DNA from: Lachnospiraceae bacterium
Lineage (GTDB): Bacteria > Bacillota > Clostridia > Lachnospirales > Lachnospiraceae
Direction of reading: 5' to 3'
Length of the DNA: 64,000 bases
Assembly (NCBI GenBank): GCA_002892395.1
Contig: NBBL01000001.1
Coordinates: 124,589 to 188,588, forward strand
Position numbers and translations under genes: made by a program. Of the stretch, positions 15,663-25,100 are shown in pieces; the stretch's first letter is position 1; each line of letters begins with the position of its first letter. Below the pieces are notes generated by a model. That model was not told where the DNA came from. It saw only the letters and a program-made list of their open reading frames with translations, and did not search any database.

Positions 15663-15725
15663 CAGTTGTAGAAGCTACTATGTTCTTTCGGGTCTGACGC
15701 ACCGTTTCCCTTCCGGTTGAAGCGC

Positions 15726-17831
15726 TTACTGATTCAGGTCAGACGGCCGCATGGTCAGGTCAATGCGATCCTTCACCGGATCCACCTTAATGACCTTGAC
15801 CGTCACCTCATCTCCGATCTTAACCACATCCTCCACCTTTGCGATTCTTCTGTCCGCCAGCTTTGAGATATGGATCATACCGTCCTTATTCGGGGTCAGG
15901 CTGACAAAGGCGCCGAACTCCAGGATGCGGACCACCTTTCCGGTAAAGACCTGACCGGCCTCAATGTCAGTTACAATGTCCCGAATGGTTTTCACTGCCC
16001 GATCAATCTTATCCTTGTCAAGGCCCGACACATTGACACTGCCGTCCTCCTCGATATCGATCTGTACGTCGTAATCCTCGATGATCTTATTGATCGTTTT
16101 GCCCTGCTTGCCCACCACATCGCCGATCTTCTTCGGATCAATTTTGATCTGAACGATCTTCGGAGCATATTTGCTGACCTCGGCTCTCGCCTCGGAGATC
16201 ACAGGATTCATGATCTGATTCAAAATGTACATGCGCGCTTCCCGTGTCTTTGCGATTGCTTCTTCAATGATCGGGCGGGTCAGTCCGTGGGTCTTGATAT
16301 CCATTTGAATGGCGGTGATTCCTTTCTCGGTTCCTGCCACCTTGAAGTCCATATCTCCGAAGAAATCCTCAAGCCCCTGAATATCCGTAAGCACCAGATA
16401 GTCATCGTCGCTGTCTCCCGTCACCAGACCGCAGGAAATACCTGCAACCGGGCGGGAAATCGGCACACCTGCCGCCATCAGCGCGAGACTGGATGCGCAG
16501 ACACTGGCCTGAGAGGTTGAACCGTTGGACTCCATGGTTTCGGACACGCAGCGAATCGCATAAGGAAATGCCTCCTCGCTGGGAAGTACCGGGATCAGCG
16601 CCCGCTCTGCCAGCGCACCGTGGCCGATTTCCCGGCGTCCCGGTCCTCTGGAGACCCTGGTCTCCCCCACAGAATAGGACGGGAAATTATACTGGTGAAT
16701 GTAGCGCTTCATCTTCAGATCCACATCCATCCCCTCCAGTCTCTGCGCTTCCGACAGCGGGGCCAGCGTGCAGACATCAAGGATCTGGGTCTGTCCTCTC
16801 GTAAACATGGCAGAGCCGTGAACCCGCGGCAGGAGATCGATCTCTGCCGCAAGCGGACGAATCTCCGTGATCTGCCTTCCGTCCGGCCGCTTGTGATCCT
16901 TTAAGATCATCTTTCGCACCGTCTTCTTCTCATACTGGTACATTGCATCCGGAATGAGGCTGAGCCACTCCTCTCTGTCCGCCAGTGCTTCCTTGCACTT
17001 CTCCGTCAGCCGATCCACATTGGCATCCCGGGTCAGCTTGTCGTCGTTAAATACCGCAGTCTCCATCTCCTCCTGCGGGATCACCCGCCGGATCTCCTCA
17101 AAGAGTGCCTCCGGAACGGCGGCGGACTCGTAGCTGTGCTTTTCTTTTCCGACCTCTGATCGGATCCGTTCGAAGAAGGCAATCAGCTGCTTGTTGACCT
17201 TGTCCGCCTCAAAGATTGCGTCGATCATCTGCTGCTCCGGAACCTCCGAAGCCCCTGCTTCAATCATGATTACCTTCTCCGCGGTGCTGGCTACGGTGAG
17301 CGCCAGCCGGGAAACCCGTTTCTCGTCGTTGGTGGGGTTGATGACGAAGGCACCGTCCACCAGACCCACCATGGTCATGGCGCAGGGACCGTCAAAGGGA
17401 ATGTCCGAGATGGTGGTGGCAAGGGCTGTGCCCAGCATGGCAGTAAGCTCCGGTGAGCAGTCGGGATCGACGCTCATTACCAGATTCTCCAATGTGACGT
17501 CATTTCTGTAGTCCTTCGGAAACAGCGGGCGCATTGGTCGATCGATCACGCGATCTGTCAGAATGGCATTTTCTGAGGGCCTTCCCTCCCGCTTCATGAA
17601 GCCGCCCGGAATCTTTCCGACGGCGTACTGACGCTCACTGTACTCGACAGAAAGCGGAAAGAAGTCGATTCCCTCCCTCGGCTGTTTGCTGGCTGTGGCG
17701 GTGGAAAGCACCACCGTATCTCCGTAATGCATGAGAACCGCGCCGTTTGCCTGGGCGCAGACTCTTCCAATCTCCGCGGTCAGAGTTCTCCCTGCCAGCT
17801 CCATGCTGTAACTCTTAAATTCTTTACTCAT
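15726..17831 (-). CDS. pnp: polyribonucleotide nucleotidyltransferase (PNPase)
   Basis: Phosphorolytic 3'-5' exoribonuclease of RNA turnover. The 701-aa protein has two RNase PH domains (first with GGFMKREGRPSENAILTDR, second with RGQTQILDVCTL, RREIGHGALAERAL and the phosphate-binding TSQASVCASSLALM), then KH (VGKQGKTINKIIEDY) and S1 (FTGKVVRILEFGAFVSL) domains at the C terminus. Length and order are standard. It follows rpsO as in most bacteria, with a 13-bp perfect hairpin in between. Confidence 0.98.
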   Translation of the reverse strand: MSKEFKSYSMELAGRTLTAEIGRVCAQANGAVLMHYGDTVVLSTATASKQPREGIDFFPLSVEYSERQYAVGKIPGGFMKREGRPSENAILTDRVIDRPMRPLFPKDYRNDVTLENLVMSVDPDCSPELTAMLGTALATTISDIPFDGPCAMTMVGLVDGAFVINPTNDEKRVSRLALTVASTAEKVIMIEAGASEVPEQQMIDAIFEADKVNKQLIAFFERIRSEVGKEKHSYESAAVPEALFEEIRRVIPQEEMETAVFNDDKLTRDANVDRLTEKCKEALADREEWLSLIPDAMYQYEKKTVRKMILKDHKRPDGRQITEIRPLAAEIDLLPRVHGSAMFTRGQTQILDVCTLAPLSEAQRLEGMDVDLKMKRYIHQYNFPSYSVGETRVSRGPGRREIGHGALAERALIPVLPSEEAFPYAIRCVSETMESNGSTSQASVCASSLALMAAGVPISRPVAGISCGLVTGDSDDDYLVLTDIQGLEDFFGDMDFKVAGTEKGITAIQMDIKTHGLTRPIIEEAIAKTREARMYILNQIMNPVISEARAEVSKYAPKIVQIKIDPKKIGDVVGKQGKTINKIIEDYDVQIDIEEDGSVNVSGLDKDKIDRAVKTIRDIVTDIEAGQVFTGKVVRILEFGAFVSLTPNKDGMIHISKLADRRIAKVEDVVKIGDEVTVKVIKVDPVKDRIDLTMRPSDLNQ

Positions 17832-17892
17832 CTTATTTTTCCCTTTTCCTCTCTCGATCTCCCATTTCCCGAACAGGTGCTAAACGCAGTTT

Positions 17893-17919
17893 CAGGGTGG
17901 AAAATGATTTTCCACCCTG
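17893..17919. terminator. hairpin in the rpsO-pnp gap
   Basis: Perfect 13-bp inverted repeat CAGGGTGGAAAAT / ATTTTCCACCCTG around one central base, 17 nt after the rpsO stop. The minus strand continues with AAACTGCG, so no classical T-run. In other bacteria this gap holds an attenuator or RNase III site that governs pnp expression; the role here is inferred. Confidence 0.6.
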
Positions 17920-17935
17920 CAAAGAAAATCTCGTA

Positions 17936-18202
17936 TTACTTTCTAAGACCCAGCTTCTCAATCAGCTTACGATAGCCTTCCAAATCGGTCTGCTTCAGAT
18001 ATCCGAGAAGCCTTCTTCTCTGTCCCACCATCATCAGAAGCCCTCTTCTGGAATGGTGATCCTTCGGATTTGCGTGCAGATGCTCATTCAGCTCCGCAAT
18101 GCGCTCCGTCAGAATGGCAACCTGAACCTCCGGTGAACCGGTGTCGCCTTCTTTTCTGCCGTATTCCTTAATCAGTTCCGCCTTCTTTTCCTTTGAAATC
18201 AT
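17936..18202 (-). CDS. rpsO: 30S ribosomal protein S15
   Basis: 88-aa S15, the standard length, beginning [20 protein letters not shown]. The rRNA-binding core [40 protein letters not shown] and the C terminus [12 protein letters not shown] are diagnostic. S15 binds the 16S rRNA central domain. AAAGGAGAGCAATT precedes the ATG. It has its own promoter at the 3' end of ribF. Confidence 0.98.
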   Translation of the reverse strand: MISKEKKAELIKEYGRKEGDTGSPEVQVAILTERIAELNEHLHANPKDHHSRRGLLMMVGQRRRLLGYLKQTDLEGYRKLIEKLGLRK

Positions 18203-18292
18203 AATTGCTCTCCTTTGATTTTAACTGACCCGCAGCTGCGTATCCGGTGGAGTGTCCGCAAACATAGCTGTGGGCGCATACAATACGTAAGG

Positions 18293-18322
18293 ATCATAGC
18301 ACAGAGATTGCTTCTCTGTCAA
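18293..18322 (-). promoter_or_regulatory. rpsO promoter
   Basis: TTGACA (18322-18317), an 18-nt spacer and TATGAT (18298-18293) on the minus strand. The -35 overlaps the last ribF codons. The leader is about 85 nt, long enough for autogenous control by S15, which cannot be judged here. Confidence 0.75.
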
Positions 18323-19242
18323 CGAACGGATTCCAGATCCTTTGCAATTTGCTGCTTTAGTGCCTCCATACTGTCAAATTTCATCTCCGGCCTGATAAAA
18401 CGCAGAAAGCCGACCCGAATCCGCTCCCCGTAGAGGTTGCCGGAATAATTCAGCAGAAAGGTCTCCACCCGGGCTTTGTGCTGAAACCGATCGCGCTGCA
18501 CAGAGGGGTTTTCTCCTACGTTGGTAATCCCCCGGTATAGGCTGCCATCCGCCAGCCGGATCCGGGTTTCATAGACGCCGAAGCGCGGAAGGAGCTTTTC
18601 CTCCGGTGCAGTAAAATTCACAGTCGGGAAGCCCAGCACACGGCCGCCGATGTGATTTCCCCTCTGCACCGTTCCTTCCACGGAGTAAACCGTCCCAAGC
18701 ATACGGTTCGCCCGCTCAATCCTACCCTCAGAAAGGGCCTCCCGGATTAAGCTGGAGCTGATGTCGTATCCGTCCTCCCGCTCCTTTTCAATAATATGTG
18801 TGGTGAAGCCAAGTACAGGACCAAGCTGACGCAAAAGGGCTGCATTGCCGCTCCGGTTCCTTCCGAAGCTGCAGTCCGGTCCGGCGACAATGGCCTTCAT
18901 ATTCATTTTTCCGATCAGAATCTCCCGAATAAACTGCTCTCCGCTCAGATTGGCCGTGTCCCGGGTAAAGGGATACTCAACCACATACTCGATTCCCGCT
19001 TGCAAAAACTGTTCCCTTCGCTCTTCATTGGTCATGATCTGCGGTCGCCGATTTCCCTCCACAACCGCAGAGGGCGGCGTCATAAAAGTGAAAATTGCCG
19101 TCACATAATGTCGGGTTGCCGCCAGCTTCTTCATCACGGAAAAAATTTTCTGATGCCCCCGGTGGTCTCCGTCAAATTTTCCGATTGCGACGACACTGGG
19201 GAATTCAATCTTCAAGTCATCGGTACCGATCCACTCTTTCAC
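18319..19242 (-). CDS. ribF: bifunctional riboflavin kinase / FAD synthetase RibF
   Basis: Converts riboflavin to FMN and FAD. The 307-aa protein has the N-terminal FAD synthetase (nucleotidyltransferase) domain with VVAIGKFDGDHRGHQKIF (the usual GxFDGxHxGH), PDCSFGRNRSGN and DISSSLIREALSEGRIERA, and the C-terminal flavokinase domain with GRVLGFPTVNF, GVYETRI and GITNVGENPS. It sits 13 nt downstream of truB in the translation/assembly cluster. Confidence 0.97.
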   Translation of the reverse strand: MKEWIGTDDLKIEFPSVVAIGKFDGDHRGHQKIFSVMKKLAATRHYVTAIFTFMTPPSAVVEGNRRPQIMTNEERREQFLQAGIEYVVEYPFTRDTANLSGEQFIREILIGKMNMKAIVAGPDCSFGRNRSGNAALLRQLGPVLGFTTHIIEKEREDGYDISSSLIREALSEGRIERANRMLGTVYSVEGTVQRGNHIGGRVLGFPTVNFTAPEEKLLPRFGVYETRIRLADGSLYRGITNVGENPSVQRDRFQHKARVETFLLNYSGNLYGERIRVGFLRFIRPEMKFDSMEALKQQIAKDLESVR

Positions 19243-19254
19243 AGTGTCTTCCTT

Positions 19255-20235
19255 TCACTTCCCTCCGCTCAAAAACATTTTTTCCGGGTACAGCTTTCCG
19301 CCCTTCCTCATCCGATAAAGACCTGCAAAAATGCCGTCACAGGAATAGAGGCGGTAGCAGCCGGAGCGCTGTGACCCGGCAATCATGGGATCCTCTTGTT
19401 TCGAATCGAAAAAGGCGCCTTTTCGGGCAAATTCGCCCAATGCCCTGTCCTCCTCCAAAGCGGAGCAAGCCGTTGCCTCAATGGGATTTCCGTTTTTCAG
19501 AAGCTTGTCTGCCTCTTTTGATACCGTGAGCCCCGGGTAGTCGGAAAGGCACGCATCGGTGGGAATTAAATATCTCGTCTCCTCCCCTGCCTGCACGCTT
19601 TTCTCCAGTTCACCAAGCCGATGGGCTGTCTCAATACAAAAGCCTCCGGAACGAATTCTCGTCAGCTGCTCCATGCAGCCTCCGCATCCCAGCTTCTCCC
19701 CGATATCGTGGCAAAGGGTACGAATGTAGGTTCCTTTGCTGCACTGCACCGTCATCGTGACCCGCGGAAGGCTGACTACCTCGATGCAAATATCGTAAAT
19801 TTCAACTGCTCTCGGCTTTCGCTCCACCTCAATTCCCCGGCGGGCGAGATCCACAAGCTTTTTCCCGTTTACCTTAAGCGCAGAATACATCGGCGGAATC
19901 TGATCATAGTTCCCAACAAAGCTCTTGATGACCTCCGCTGCCGTTTGCTCGGAAACGTGTACCGGGCGCTCCTTCAGCATTCTTCCGCCCGCATCCTGTG
20001 TATCAGTCGTCCTGCCCAGCAGAAGAACCGCGCGGTATGCCTTGCTTCGATCCGTCAACAGCTCAGAGAGCCGCGTCGCGTTTCCAAGGCAAACCGGCAG
20101 CACGCCCTCCGCATCCGGATCCAGCGTTCCGGTGTGGCCGATTTTCCTCTGCCCGAAGATTCCTCTCAGCCTTGCCACCACGTCATGCGAGGTGTAGCCT
20201 CTTTCCTTATAGACATTAACCACACCGTTCAGCAT
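19255..20235 (-). CDS. truB: tRNA pseudouridine(55) synthase TruB
   Basis: Forms pseudouridine 55 in the T loop of tRNAs. The 326-aa protein begins MLNGVVNVYKERGYTSHDVV, with catalytic Asp in KIGHTGTLDPDAEGVLPV (about residue 41), then YDQIPPMYSALKVNGKKLVDLAR and CSKGTYIRTLCHDIGEKLGC. The C-terminal PUA-like half is divergent. The ATG at 20235 overlaps the end of nrnA by 7 nt. A long in-frame region upstream of this ATG is the shadow of nrnA and is excluded. Confidence 0.96.
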   Translation of the reverse strand: MLNGVVNVYKERGYTSHDVVARLRGIFGQRKIGHTGTLDPDAEGVLPVCLGNATRLSELLTDRSKAYRAVLLLGRTTDTQDAGGRMLKERPVHVSEQTAAEVIKSFVGNYDQIPPMYSALKVNGKKLVDLARRGIEVERKPRAVEIYDICIEVVSLPRVTMTVQCSKGTYIRTLCHDIGEKLGCGGCMEQLTRIRSGGFCIETAHRLGELEKSVQAGEETRYLIPTDACLSDYPGLTVSKEADKLLKNGNPIEATACSALEEDRALGEFARKGAFFDSKQEDPMIAGSQRSGCYRLYSCDGIFAGLYRMRKGGKLYPEKMFLSGGK

Positions 20236-21185
20236 GACAGCTGCTCCGCCACCTGTCGGCAAATCTCCCGGATTACTTCCTCCGGCTTGCCCTTCACCGT
20301 ACAGCCCGCCGCGCGGATGTGTCCGCCGCCGCCGTAGAAAGCCGCGATTTCCGCCACATTCACCTTCTGAATGGAACGAAGGGAGAGCTTGAACACTCCC
20401 GGCTCCGTCTCTCCCGCCAGCAGGGAGCACTCAACCCCCTCTGTGAGCCGAAGCTGCTCTGCGATTCCGTCCAAATCCATGGAGGTCGCCGAATATTCCG
20501 CCTGATCCTCCAGACGGATCACCGAGGAAATCAGCTTCCCGTTCAGATGGAGCTCCGATTTTTCCAGCGCTCTGCCCATGATGCGATTCTGTACAAAGGT
20601 CTTGCGATAGTAGGCCCGGTCAATGATCTCACCGAACGGGATTCCCTTTTCCATCAGCGCCCCTGCAATCCGCATGGTCTCGGCGGAAGTCTGTTCATAT
20701 TTAAAGACACCGCTGTCCGAAATGATACCCGTGTACAGGCAGGCCGCTGTGTCGCGGTCAATTTTTTCTTCCTCTAAAAGCCCGTACAGCACCTCACAGG
20801 TAGAACTTCGTTCCGGGAAGCATATGGTCTCCATGGCAAAGTGCGGATTGGTCACGTGATGGTCAATGTTCAGACTCCGCTTTGCATTCGTAAACAGCAC
20901 GGAAAACCCGCCGAGCCGGTCAAAATCGGACACATCCAGTGCAATGGCAAGATCCGCGTGAAATTGCGGATCCGGCGTATTTCGAATCTCATCAAAATGA
21001 AGCAGATAGGAGAACTTGTCCAACGGCCGCTCCAGATAGACACGCACCTCCTTCTCCGGCATATGGGTGCGCAGGTAATGAAACAGACCCAGGGTGGAGC
21101 CCACACAATCCCCGTCCGGACGGACATGTCCGAGAAGCACCACCGACTTTGCTTCCTTCACCCAATTCAGCAACATATCATTCAT
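20229..21185 (-). CDS. nrnA: DHH-family bifunctional oligoribonuclease / pAp phosphatase NrnA
   Basis: DHH/DHHA1 phosphoesterase that degrades short RNAs (nanoRNA) and dephosphorylates pAp. Motif I GHVRPDGDCVGS, the IALDVSD Asp, NIDHHVTNPHFA (DHH) and GIISDSGVFKYEQTS mark the DHH domain. FYGGGGHIRAAGC marks the DHHA1 substrate-binding domain. The chosen ATG at 21185 follows the rbfA stop by one base and has GAGGAT 12 nt upstream; ATGs at 21197 and 21194 are less likely because the ribosome-binding site would be too close. Located between rbfA and truB, the normal position in Bacillota. Confidence 0.93.
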   Translation of the reverse strand: MNDMLLNWVKEAKSVVLLGHVRPDGDCVGSTLGLFHYLRTHMPEKEVRVYLERPLDKFSYLLHFDEIRNTPDPQFHADLAIALDVSDFDRLGGFSVLFTNAKRSLNIDHHVTNPHFAMETICFPERSSTCEVLYGLLEEEKIDRDTAACLYTGIISDSGVFKYEQTSAETMRIAGALMEKGIPFGEIIDRAYYRKTFVQNRIMGRALEKSELHLNGKLISSVIRLEDQAEYSATSMDLDGIAEQLRLTEGVECSLLAGETEPGVFKLSLRSIQKVNVAEIAAFYGGGGHIRAAGCTVKGKPEEVIREICRQVAEQLSC

Positions 21186-21186
21186 A

Positions 21187-21555
21187 TCACTCATCATCCT
21201 CAGGGTTTAAAATCAACTCCTCCAAAATACTGTCAATATGAGCGCCGTATTCCAGGGAGCGATCCGGAACAAAGCGGAGCTCCGGCGTGATGCGAAGATT
21301 CACGGTTCTGGCCAGCTCGCTGCGCAGATATCCCGAAGCCCGCCTTAAGCCCTCCAGTGTCTCCTCCAATTCCTGTTCTCCGCCCAGAACGCTCACATAA
21401 ACCGTGCAGTACTTCAAATCCGGTGTCACCTTTGCATCGGTGATGCTGGTCATGGGACTGACCCTGGGATCCTTAAGTCCATTCATCACAACAGACTGAA
21501 TTTCTTTTCGCACCTCAGCGTTCATTCTGGTATTTTTAATGCTTCCTTTTTTCAT
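21187..21555 (-). CDS. rbfA: 30S ribosome-binding factor RbfA
   Basis: Late 30S maturation and cold-shock factor that acts on the 5' helix of 16S rRNA. The 122-aa KH-like protein shows KNTRMNAEVRKEIQSVV, VSPMTSITDAKVTPDLKY and GYLRSELARTVNLRITPELRF. An acidic tail ends it (LILNPEDDE). GAGGAAGTAAACG precedes the ATG, which lies 3 nt after the infB stop. Confidence 0.96.
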   Translation of the reverse strand: MKKGSIKNTRMNAEVRKEIQSVVMNGLKDPRVSPMTSITDAKVTPDLKYCTVYVSVLGGEQELEETLEGLRRASGYLRSELARTVNLRITPELRFVPDRSLEYGAHIDSILEELILNPEDDE

Positions 21556-21558
21556 CGT

Positions 21559-24507
21559 TTACTTCCTCGGCACCGCTACCATTGCGTAAGCCTCAACCTG
21601 ATCGCCCTCCATGAGATCATTGAACTTTTCAAACACCAGTCCGCACTCATATCCGGCATTGACCTCCTTCACATCGTCCTTAAAGCGCTTCAGAGACGCC
21701 AACTCTCCGTCAAAAATCTGATCCCCTCCGCGGGTGATTCTCGCCTTGCAGCCCCGCTGAATCTTGCCGTCCAGCACATAGGATCCTGCAATCGTCCCGA
21801 CTCCGGAGGCCTTAAAGAGGGCCCGCACCTCGGCGTGACCGATGACCTGCTCCTGGTAAACCGGCGCCAGCATGCCGGTCAGAGCCGCCTCAATATCCTC
21901 AATCGCCTGGTAGATCACCTTGTAAAGACGGATATCCACCTTTTCATGCGCCGCAATGGACTTTGCTGTGGCATCCGGCCGCACGTTAAATCCGATGATG
22001 ATCGCGTTGCTGGCACTTGCCAGCGCCACATCGGACTCGCTGATTGCACCCACCGCATCGTGAATAACCTTGACCTGCACCTCGTCATTTGAGAGTTTGC
22101 CCAGCGACTGCTTCATCGCCTCCACGGAGCCCTGTACGTCTGCCTTGACAATAATCGGAAGCTCCTTGATCTCGCCCGCTTTGATCTGTCCGAAGACATC
22201 GTCCAGAGAGAGCTTTGCCTTGGTCTCTTCGATCAGCTTGTTCTTGTTCTCACTGACAAAGGTGGCTGCAAAGTCCTTTGCCTCCTTGTCGCTGTCCATG
22301 GCAACGAAAATTTCTCCCGCATCCGGCACTGCGTTCAGCCCCTGAATTTCCACCGGGGTGGAGGGCTTTGCCTCCTTGACGCGAGCCCCTCTGTCATTGA
22401 GCATGGCGCGAATCTTTCCGTAGCAGGAGCCGGCGGCGACATAATCGCCCACATGCAGGGTTCCCTTCTGAACCAAGACTGTGGCAATCGGGCCTTTTCC
22501 TCGATCCAGCTGCGCCTCAACCACAAGTCCTCTCGCATTGCGATTTGGATTTGCCTTCAGCTCCTTCACATCTGCCGTCAGCAGAATCATTTCCAGAAGG
22601 GTTTCGATTCCCTCCCCGCTCTTTGCGGAAATCGGGCAGCAGATGGTGGAGCCGCCCCAATCCTCCGAAACCAGCTCATACTGCATGAGCTCCTGCTTCA
22701 CGCGCTCCACATTGGCATCCGGCTTGTCAATCTTATTGATGGCGACGATCAGATCAACTCCCGCTGCCTTCGCGTGGTTAATGGCCTCCACGGTCTGGGG
22801 CATAATGCCGTCGTCCGCCGCAACCACCAGTACTGCAATATCCGTGGCCTGGGCGCCGCGCATACGCATGGCAGTAAACGCCTCATGTCCCGGCGTGTCG
22901 AGGAAGGTGATGGCACGTCCCTGAACCTTCACCACATATGCGCCGATATGCTGGGTGATGCCGCCGGCTTCCCGGCTCGTGACATTGGTCTTTCGGATCG
23001 CATCCAGAAGGGAGGTCTTTCCATGATCGACGTGCCCCATGACACAGACAACCGGCGGACGCGGAACCAAATCCTCCGCCTTTTCTTCCTCCTCCCGCAG
23101 AAGCTCCTCGATGACATCCACCTTGACCTCCTGGGTGCAGAGAATATCGTAGTCCAGCGCGATTTCCTCCGCTTTCTCATACGGAATCTCTGCATTGATG
23201 GTGTAAAGCTCCCCCTTTGCAAAGAGCTTTTTGATGAGATCGGATGCATTCTTTTTCATGCGCTTTGCCAGGTCACTGATGGTAATGGACTCCGGAATCA
23301 CAATTTCTCTGATTTCCTCCTCCACCTTCTCTGCCTTCGGCTTTTCCGGCATGATGAAGGGATGGCGGGAGACCTTTCCGTTCTTTCCGCCGTTTCGGAA
23401 TCCGTCCTCCGTCTTATATCTTCTGTCGCTCTTATCCTTAAAATTACTCTTGTTCGGACGATTGCTCACCGGCTTCTTGACCAACGGTGCATCCCCGCTC
23501 ATGGCATCGCCGCCGGCAAAGCTGCCGCGCCGTCTGGAAAATCCGCCGTCCTGGCTGCCGCGGCTCTGATAACCGCCGCCCTGAGGGCTGCGGTTCTGAT
23601 AATTGCCGCCCTGGGCTCCCCGGCCCTGATAGCCGCCCTGAGGGCTGCGGTTCTGATAATTGCCGCCCTGGGCTCCCCGGCTCTGGTAACCGCCTTGTGC
23701 GCTGCGGTTCTGATAGTTGCCGCCCTGGGCTCCCCGGCTCTGGTAACCGCCTTGACTGCTGCGGCCCTGATAAGCTCCCTGAGGGCGATCTCCCTGTGCC
23801 CCGGTGCGTCCTCGGCGGCTCGCCTGATCCCGATCCTGCTGCTGCAGGCGCTCCAGCACTCTCCGATTTCCGGAATATCCCCCTCTAGGTCTCGTCTGTG
23901 AGATGGTTCTCTCCGGACGCACTGCCACGGCCGGACGCACCGCATCCTTTTTCTCCTGTGGGGGAGCAGATGGCTTCGAAGCTTCCGGCGTCTGATTGGT
24001 CTCTTCCGGCTTTTGGATCGTTCCCCGTGTTTCCTCTGCAGCGGCTGCATCTTCTCTCTTCTTCTCCGGAAGCTGTGCAGCCCCTTCCGTTTGCTTTGGA
24101 AGTTCCGATGCCGGTGCCGCCACCCCAGAAGCCGGATTTCCGGCAGTTTCCCGGCTGAGTGGCTGCTGCTCCGAAGGCTTCATCGCCTTTGCCTGCGGCT
24201 TCGCCGGCTTCACCTTGATCTGCTGCGCATTCTGAGGGCGGAACACGGCGGTGAACTTCTTTTTCTTCGGCGCAGCTTCAGTTCCCTGTCCCTCCGCCTG
24301 ATGATTGCCGATTGTCTCAGCTGTTTCTGTTTTCTTCACTCCTGCCGCCTCCGTCTTTTTCGGTTTAAAATAATTGCGGATCATCTCCGCCTCTTTCTCG
24401 GATACATTGGACATCGGAGCCTTGTGTTCCACTCCGCGGTCCTGCAAAAACTCGATCAGTTCCCTGTTGGGCTTCCCGAGCTCCTTCGACAGATCGTTAA
24501 CTCTCAT
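21559..24507 (-). CDS. infB: translation initiation factor IF-2 with Gly/Tyr/Gln/Arg repeat region
   Basis: GTPase that places initiator tRNA on the 30S subunit. The 982-aa protein starts [20 protein letters not shown] (IF2_N). A long low-complexity region follows: Pro/Ala/Glu/Lys-rich to about 225, then a 19-residue repeat ([19 protein letters not shown] type) at about 236-322. A second IF2_N, the GTPase ([28 protein letters not shown]) and domains II-IV complete it. The start at 24507 is the first conserved residue; GGGGAAAAAC precedes it. It overlaps ylxQ by 11 nt. The RG-rich repeat is an uncommon feature for IF-2. Confidence 0.97.
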   Translation of the reverse strand: MRVNDLSKELGKPNRELIEFLQDRGVEHKAPMSNVSEKEAEMIRNYFKPKKTEAAGVKKTETAETIGNHQAEGQGTEAAPKKKKFTAVFRPQNAQQIKVKPAKPQAKAMKPSEQQPLSRETAGNPASGVAAPASELPKQTEGAAQLPEKKREDAAAAEETRGTIQKPEETNQTPEASKPSAPPQEKKDAVRPAVAVRPERTISQTRPRGGYSGNRRVLERLQQQDRDQASRRGRTGAQGDRPQGAYQGRSSQGGYQSRGAQGGNYQNRSAQGGYQSRGAQGGNYQNRSPQGGYQGRGAQGGNYQNRSPQGGGYQSRGSQDGGFSRRRGSFAGGDAMSGDAPLVKKPVSNRPNKSNFKDKSDRRYKTEDGFRNGGKNGKVSRHPFIMPEKPKAEKVEEEIREIVIPESITISDLAKRMKKNASDLIKKLFAKGELYTINAEIPYEKAEEIALDYDILCTQEVKVDVIEELLREEEEKAEDLVPRPPVVCVMGHVDHGKTSLLDAIRKTNVTSREAGGITQHIGAYVVKVQGRAITFLDTPGHEAFTAMRMRGAQATDIAVLVVAADDGIMPQTVEAINHAKAAGVDLIVAINKIDKPDANVERVKQELMQYELVSEDWGGSTICCPISAKSGEGIETLLEMILLTADVKELKANPNRNARGLVVEAQLDRGKGPIATVLVQKGTLHVGDYVAAGSCYGKIRAMLNDRGARVKEAKPSTPVEIQGLNAVPDAGEIFVAMDSDKEAKDFAATFVSENKNKLIEETKAKLSLDDVFGQIKAGEIKELPIIVKADVQGSVEAMKQSLGKLSNDEVQVKVIHDAVGAISESDVALASASNAIIIGFNVRPDATAKSIAAHEKVDIRLYKVIYQAIEDIEAALTGMLAPVYQEQVIGHAEVRALFKASGVGTIAGSYVLDGKIQRGCKARITRGGDQIFDGELASLKRFKDDVKEVNAGYECGLVFEKFNDLMEGDQVEAYAMVAVPRK
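23560..23760. repeat. 57-bp in-frame repeat inside infB
   Basis: About three tandem copies of a 57-bp (19-codon) unit plus flanking half units encode alternating GGYQSRGAQ and GGNYQNRS(A/P)Q. Codon-level identity between units is high, which suggests recent expansion or gene conversion. Confidence 0.8.
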
Positions 24508-24829
24508 GTTTTTCCCCTCCGATCTGCTCCAAAAGCCTGAAAACAGCTTTTGAAAGCCCTTCATCTGACAGCGCAATCACTGCGCGCATTTCCTTGCCGA
24601 TTGCATGACCGAGACGATCCTTCGTCGCAAACATTGCAAACGGGATGTTGTAAAACAAGCACTTGTCGCGAAAGCATTTTTTCGTGTTGTCCGAAGCGTC
24701 CTCCGCCACCAGAACCGACCGGGCTTTTCCTGACTGGATCATCTTTTCCGCCGAAAATTCTCCCGCAGCCACTCTCCCGGCGCGCTGCGCCATTCCTAAC
24801 ATGTTTAGCACCTTGTCACTCGTCTGCAA
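24497..24829 (-). CDS. ylxQ: L7Ae-family RNA-binding protein YlxQ
   Basis: 110-aa L7Ae/L30e/S12e/Gadd45-family protein, a presumed kink-turn RNA binder of the infB operon. Visible are [34 protein letters not shown], and [24 protein letters not shown]. It overlaps ylxR by 14 nt at its start and infB by 11 nt at its end, the usual compact nusA-ylxR-ylxQ-infB arrangement. The physiological RNA target is not established. Confidence 0.92.
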   Translation of the reverse strand: MQTSDKVLNMLGMAQRAGRVAAGEFSAEKMIQSGKARSVLVAEDASDNTKKCFRDKCLFYNIPFAMFATKDRLGHAIGKEMRAVIALSDEGLSKAVFRLLEQIGGEKHES

Positions 24830-25085
24830 GCGCCATCATCTCCTTTTCCAGACGATCATAAGTCTCCTTCGGAACAGATATCTTAAATGATCGATCCAGC
24901 CCCCGGGTCTTCCACGCCTTTCGGACACAGGCGGGATCACGGCAAATATAGGCGCCGCGCCCGTTCATTCTTCCGGACGGATCCAGAAGAATGGCATGCT
25001 CCGCTGTTCTGACGATACGGATCAGTTCCTTTTTCGGTTTTTCCATGCCGCACCCGATGCAGGTACGAATCGGTATCTTCTTCAC
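24816..25085 (-). CDS. ylxR: YlxR family protein (DUF448)
   Basis: 89-aa YlxR/RnpM-type protein, a small nucleic-acid-binding factor encoded after nusA. It has RTCIGCGMEKPKKELIRIVR (the conserved CxxC-like pair) and GRMNGRGAYICRDPACVRKA. The family has been linked to RNA binding and regulation; its role here is by homology only. It starts 15 nt after nusA and overlaps ylxQ. Confidence 0.93.
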   Translation of the reverse strand: MKKIPIRTCIGCGMEKPKKELIRIVRTAEHAILLDPSGRMNGRGAYICRDPACVRKAWKTRGLDRSFKISVPKETYDRLEKEMMALADE

Positions 25086-25100
25086 CCTGTACTCCCTGTC

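Noticed and set aside
22453-23901. 482-codon plus-strand frame opposite infB
   Set aside because: Antisense shadow of a conserved gene; its C-terminal Ala/Leu repeats are just the complement of the infB repeat.
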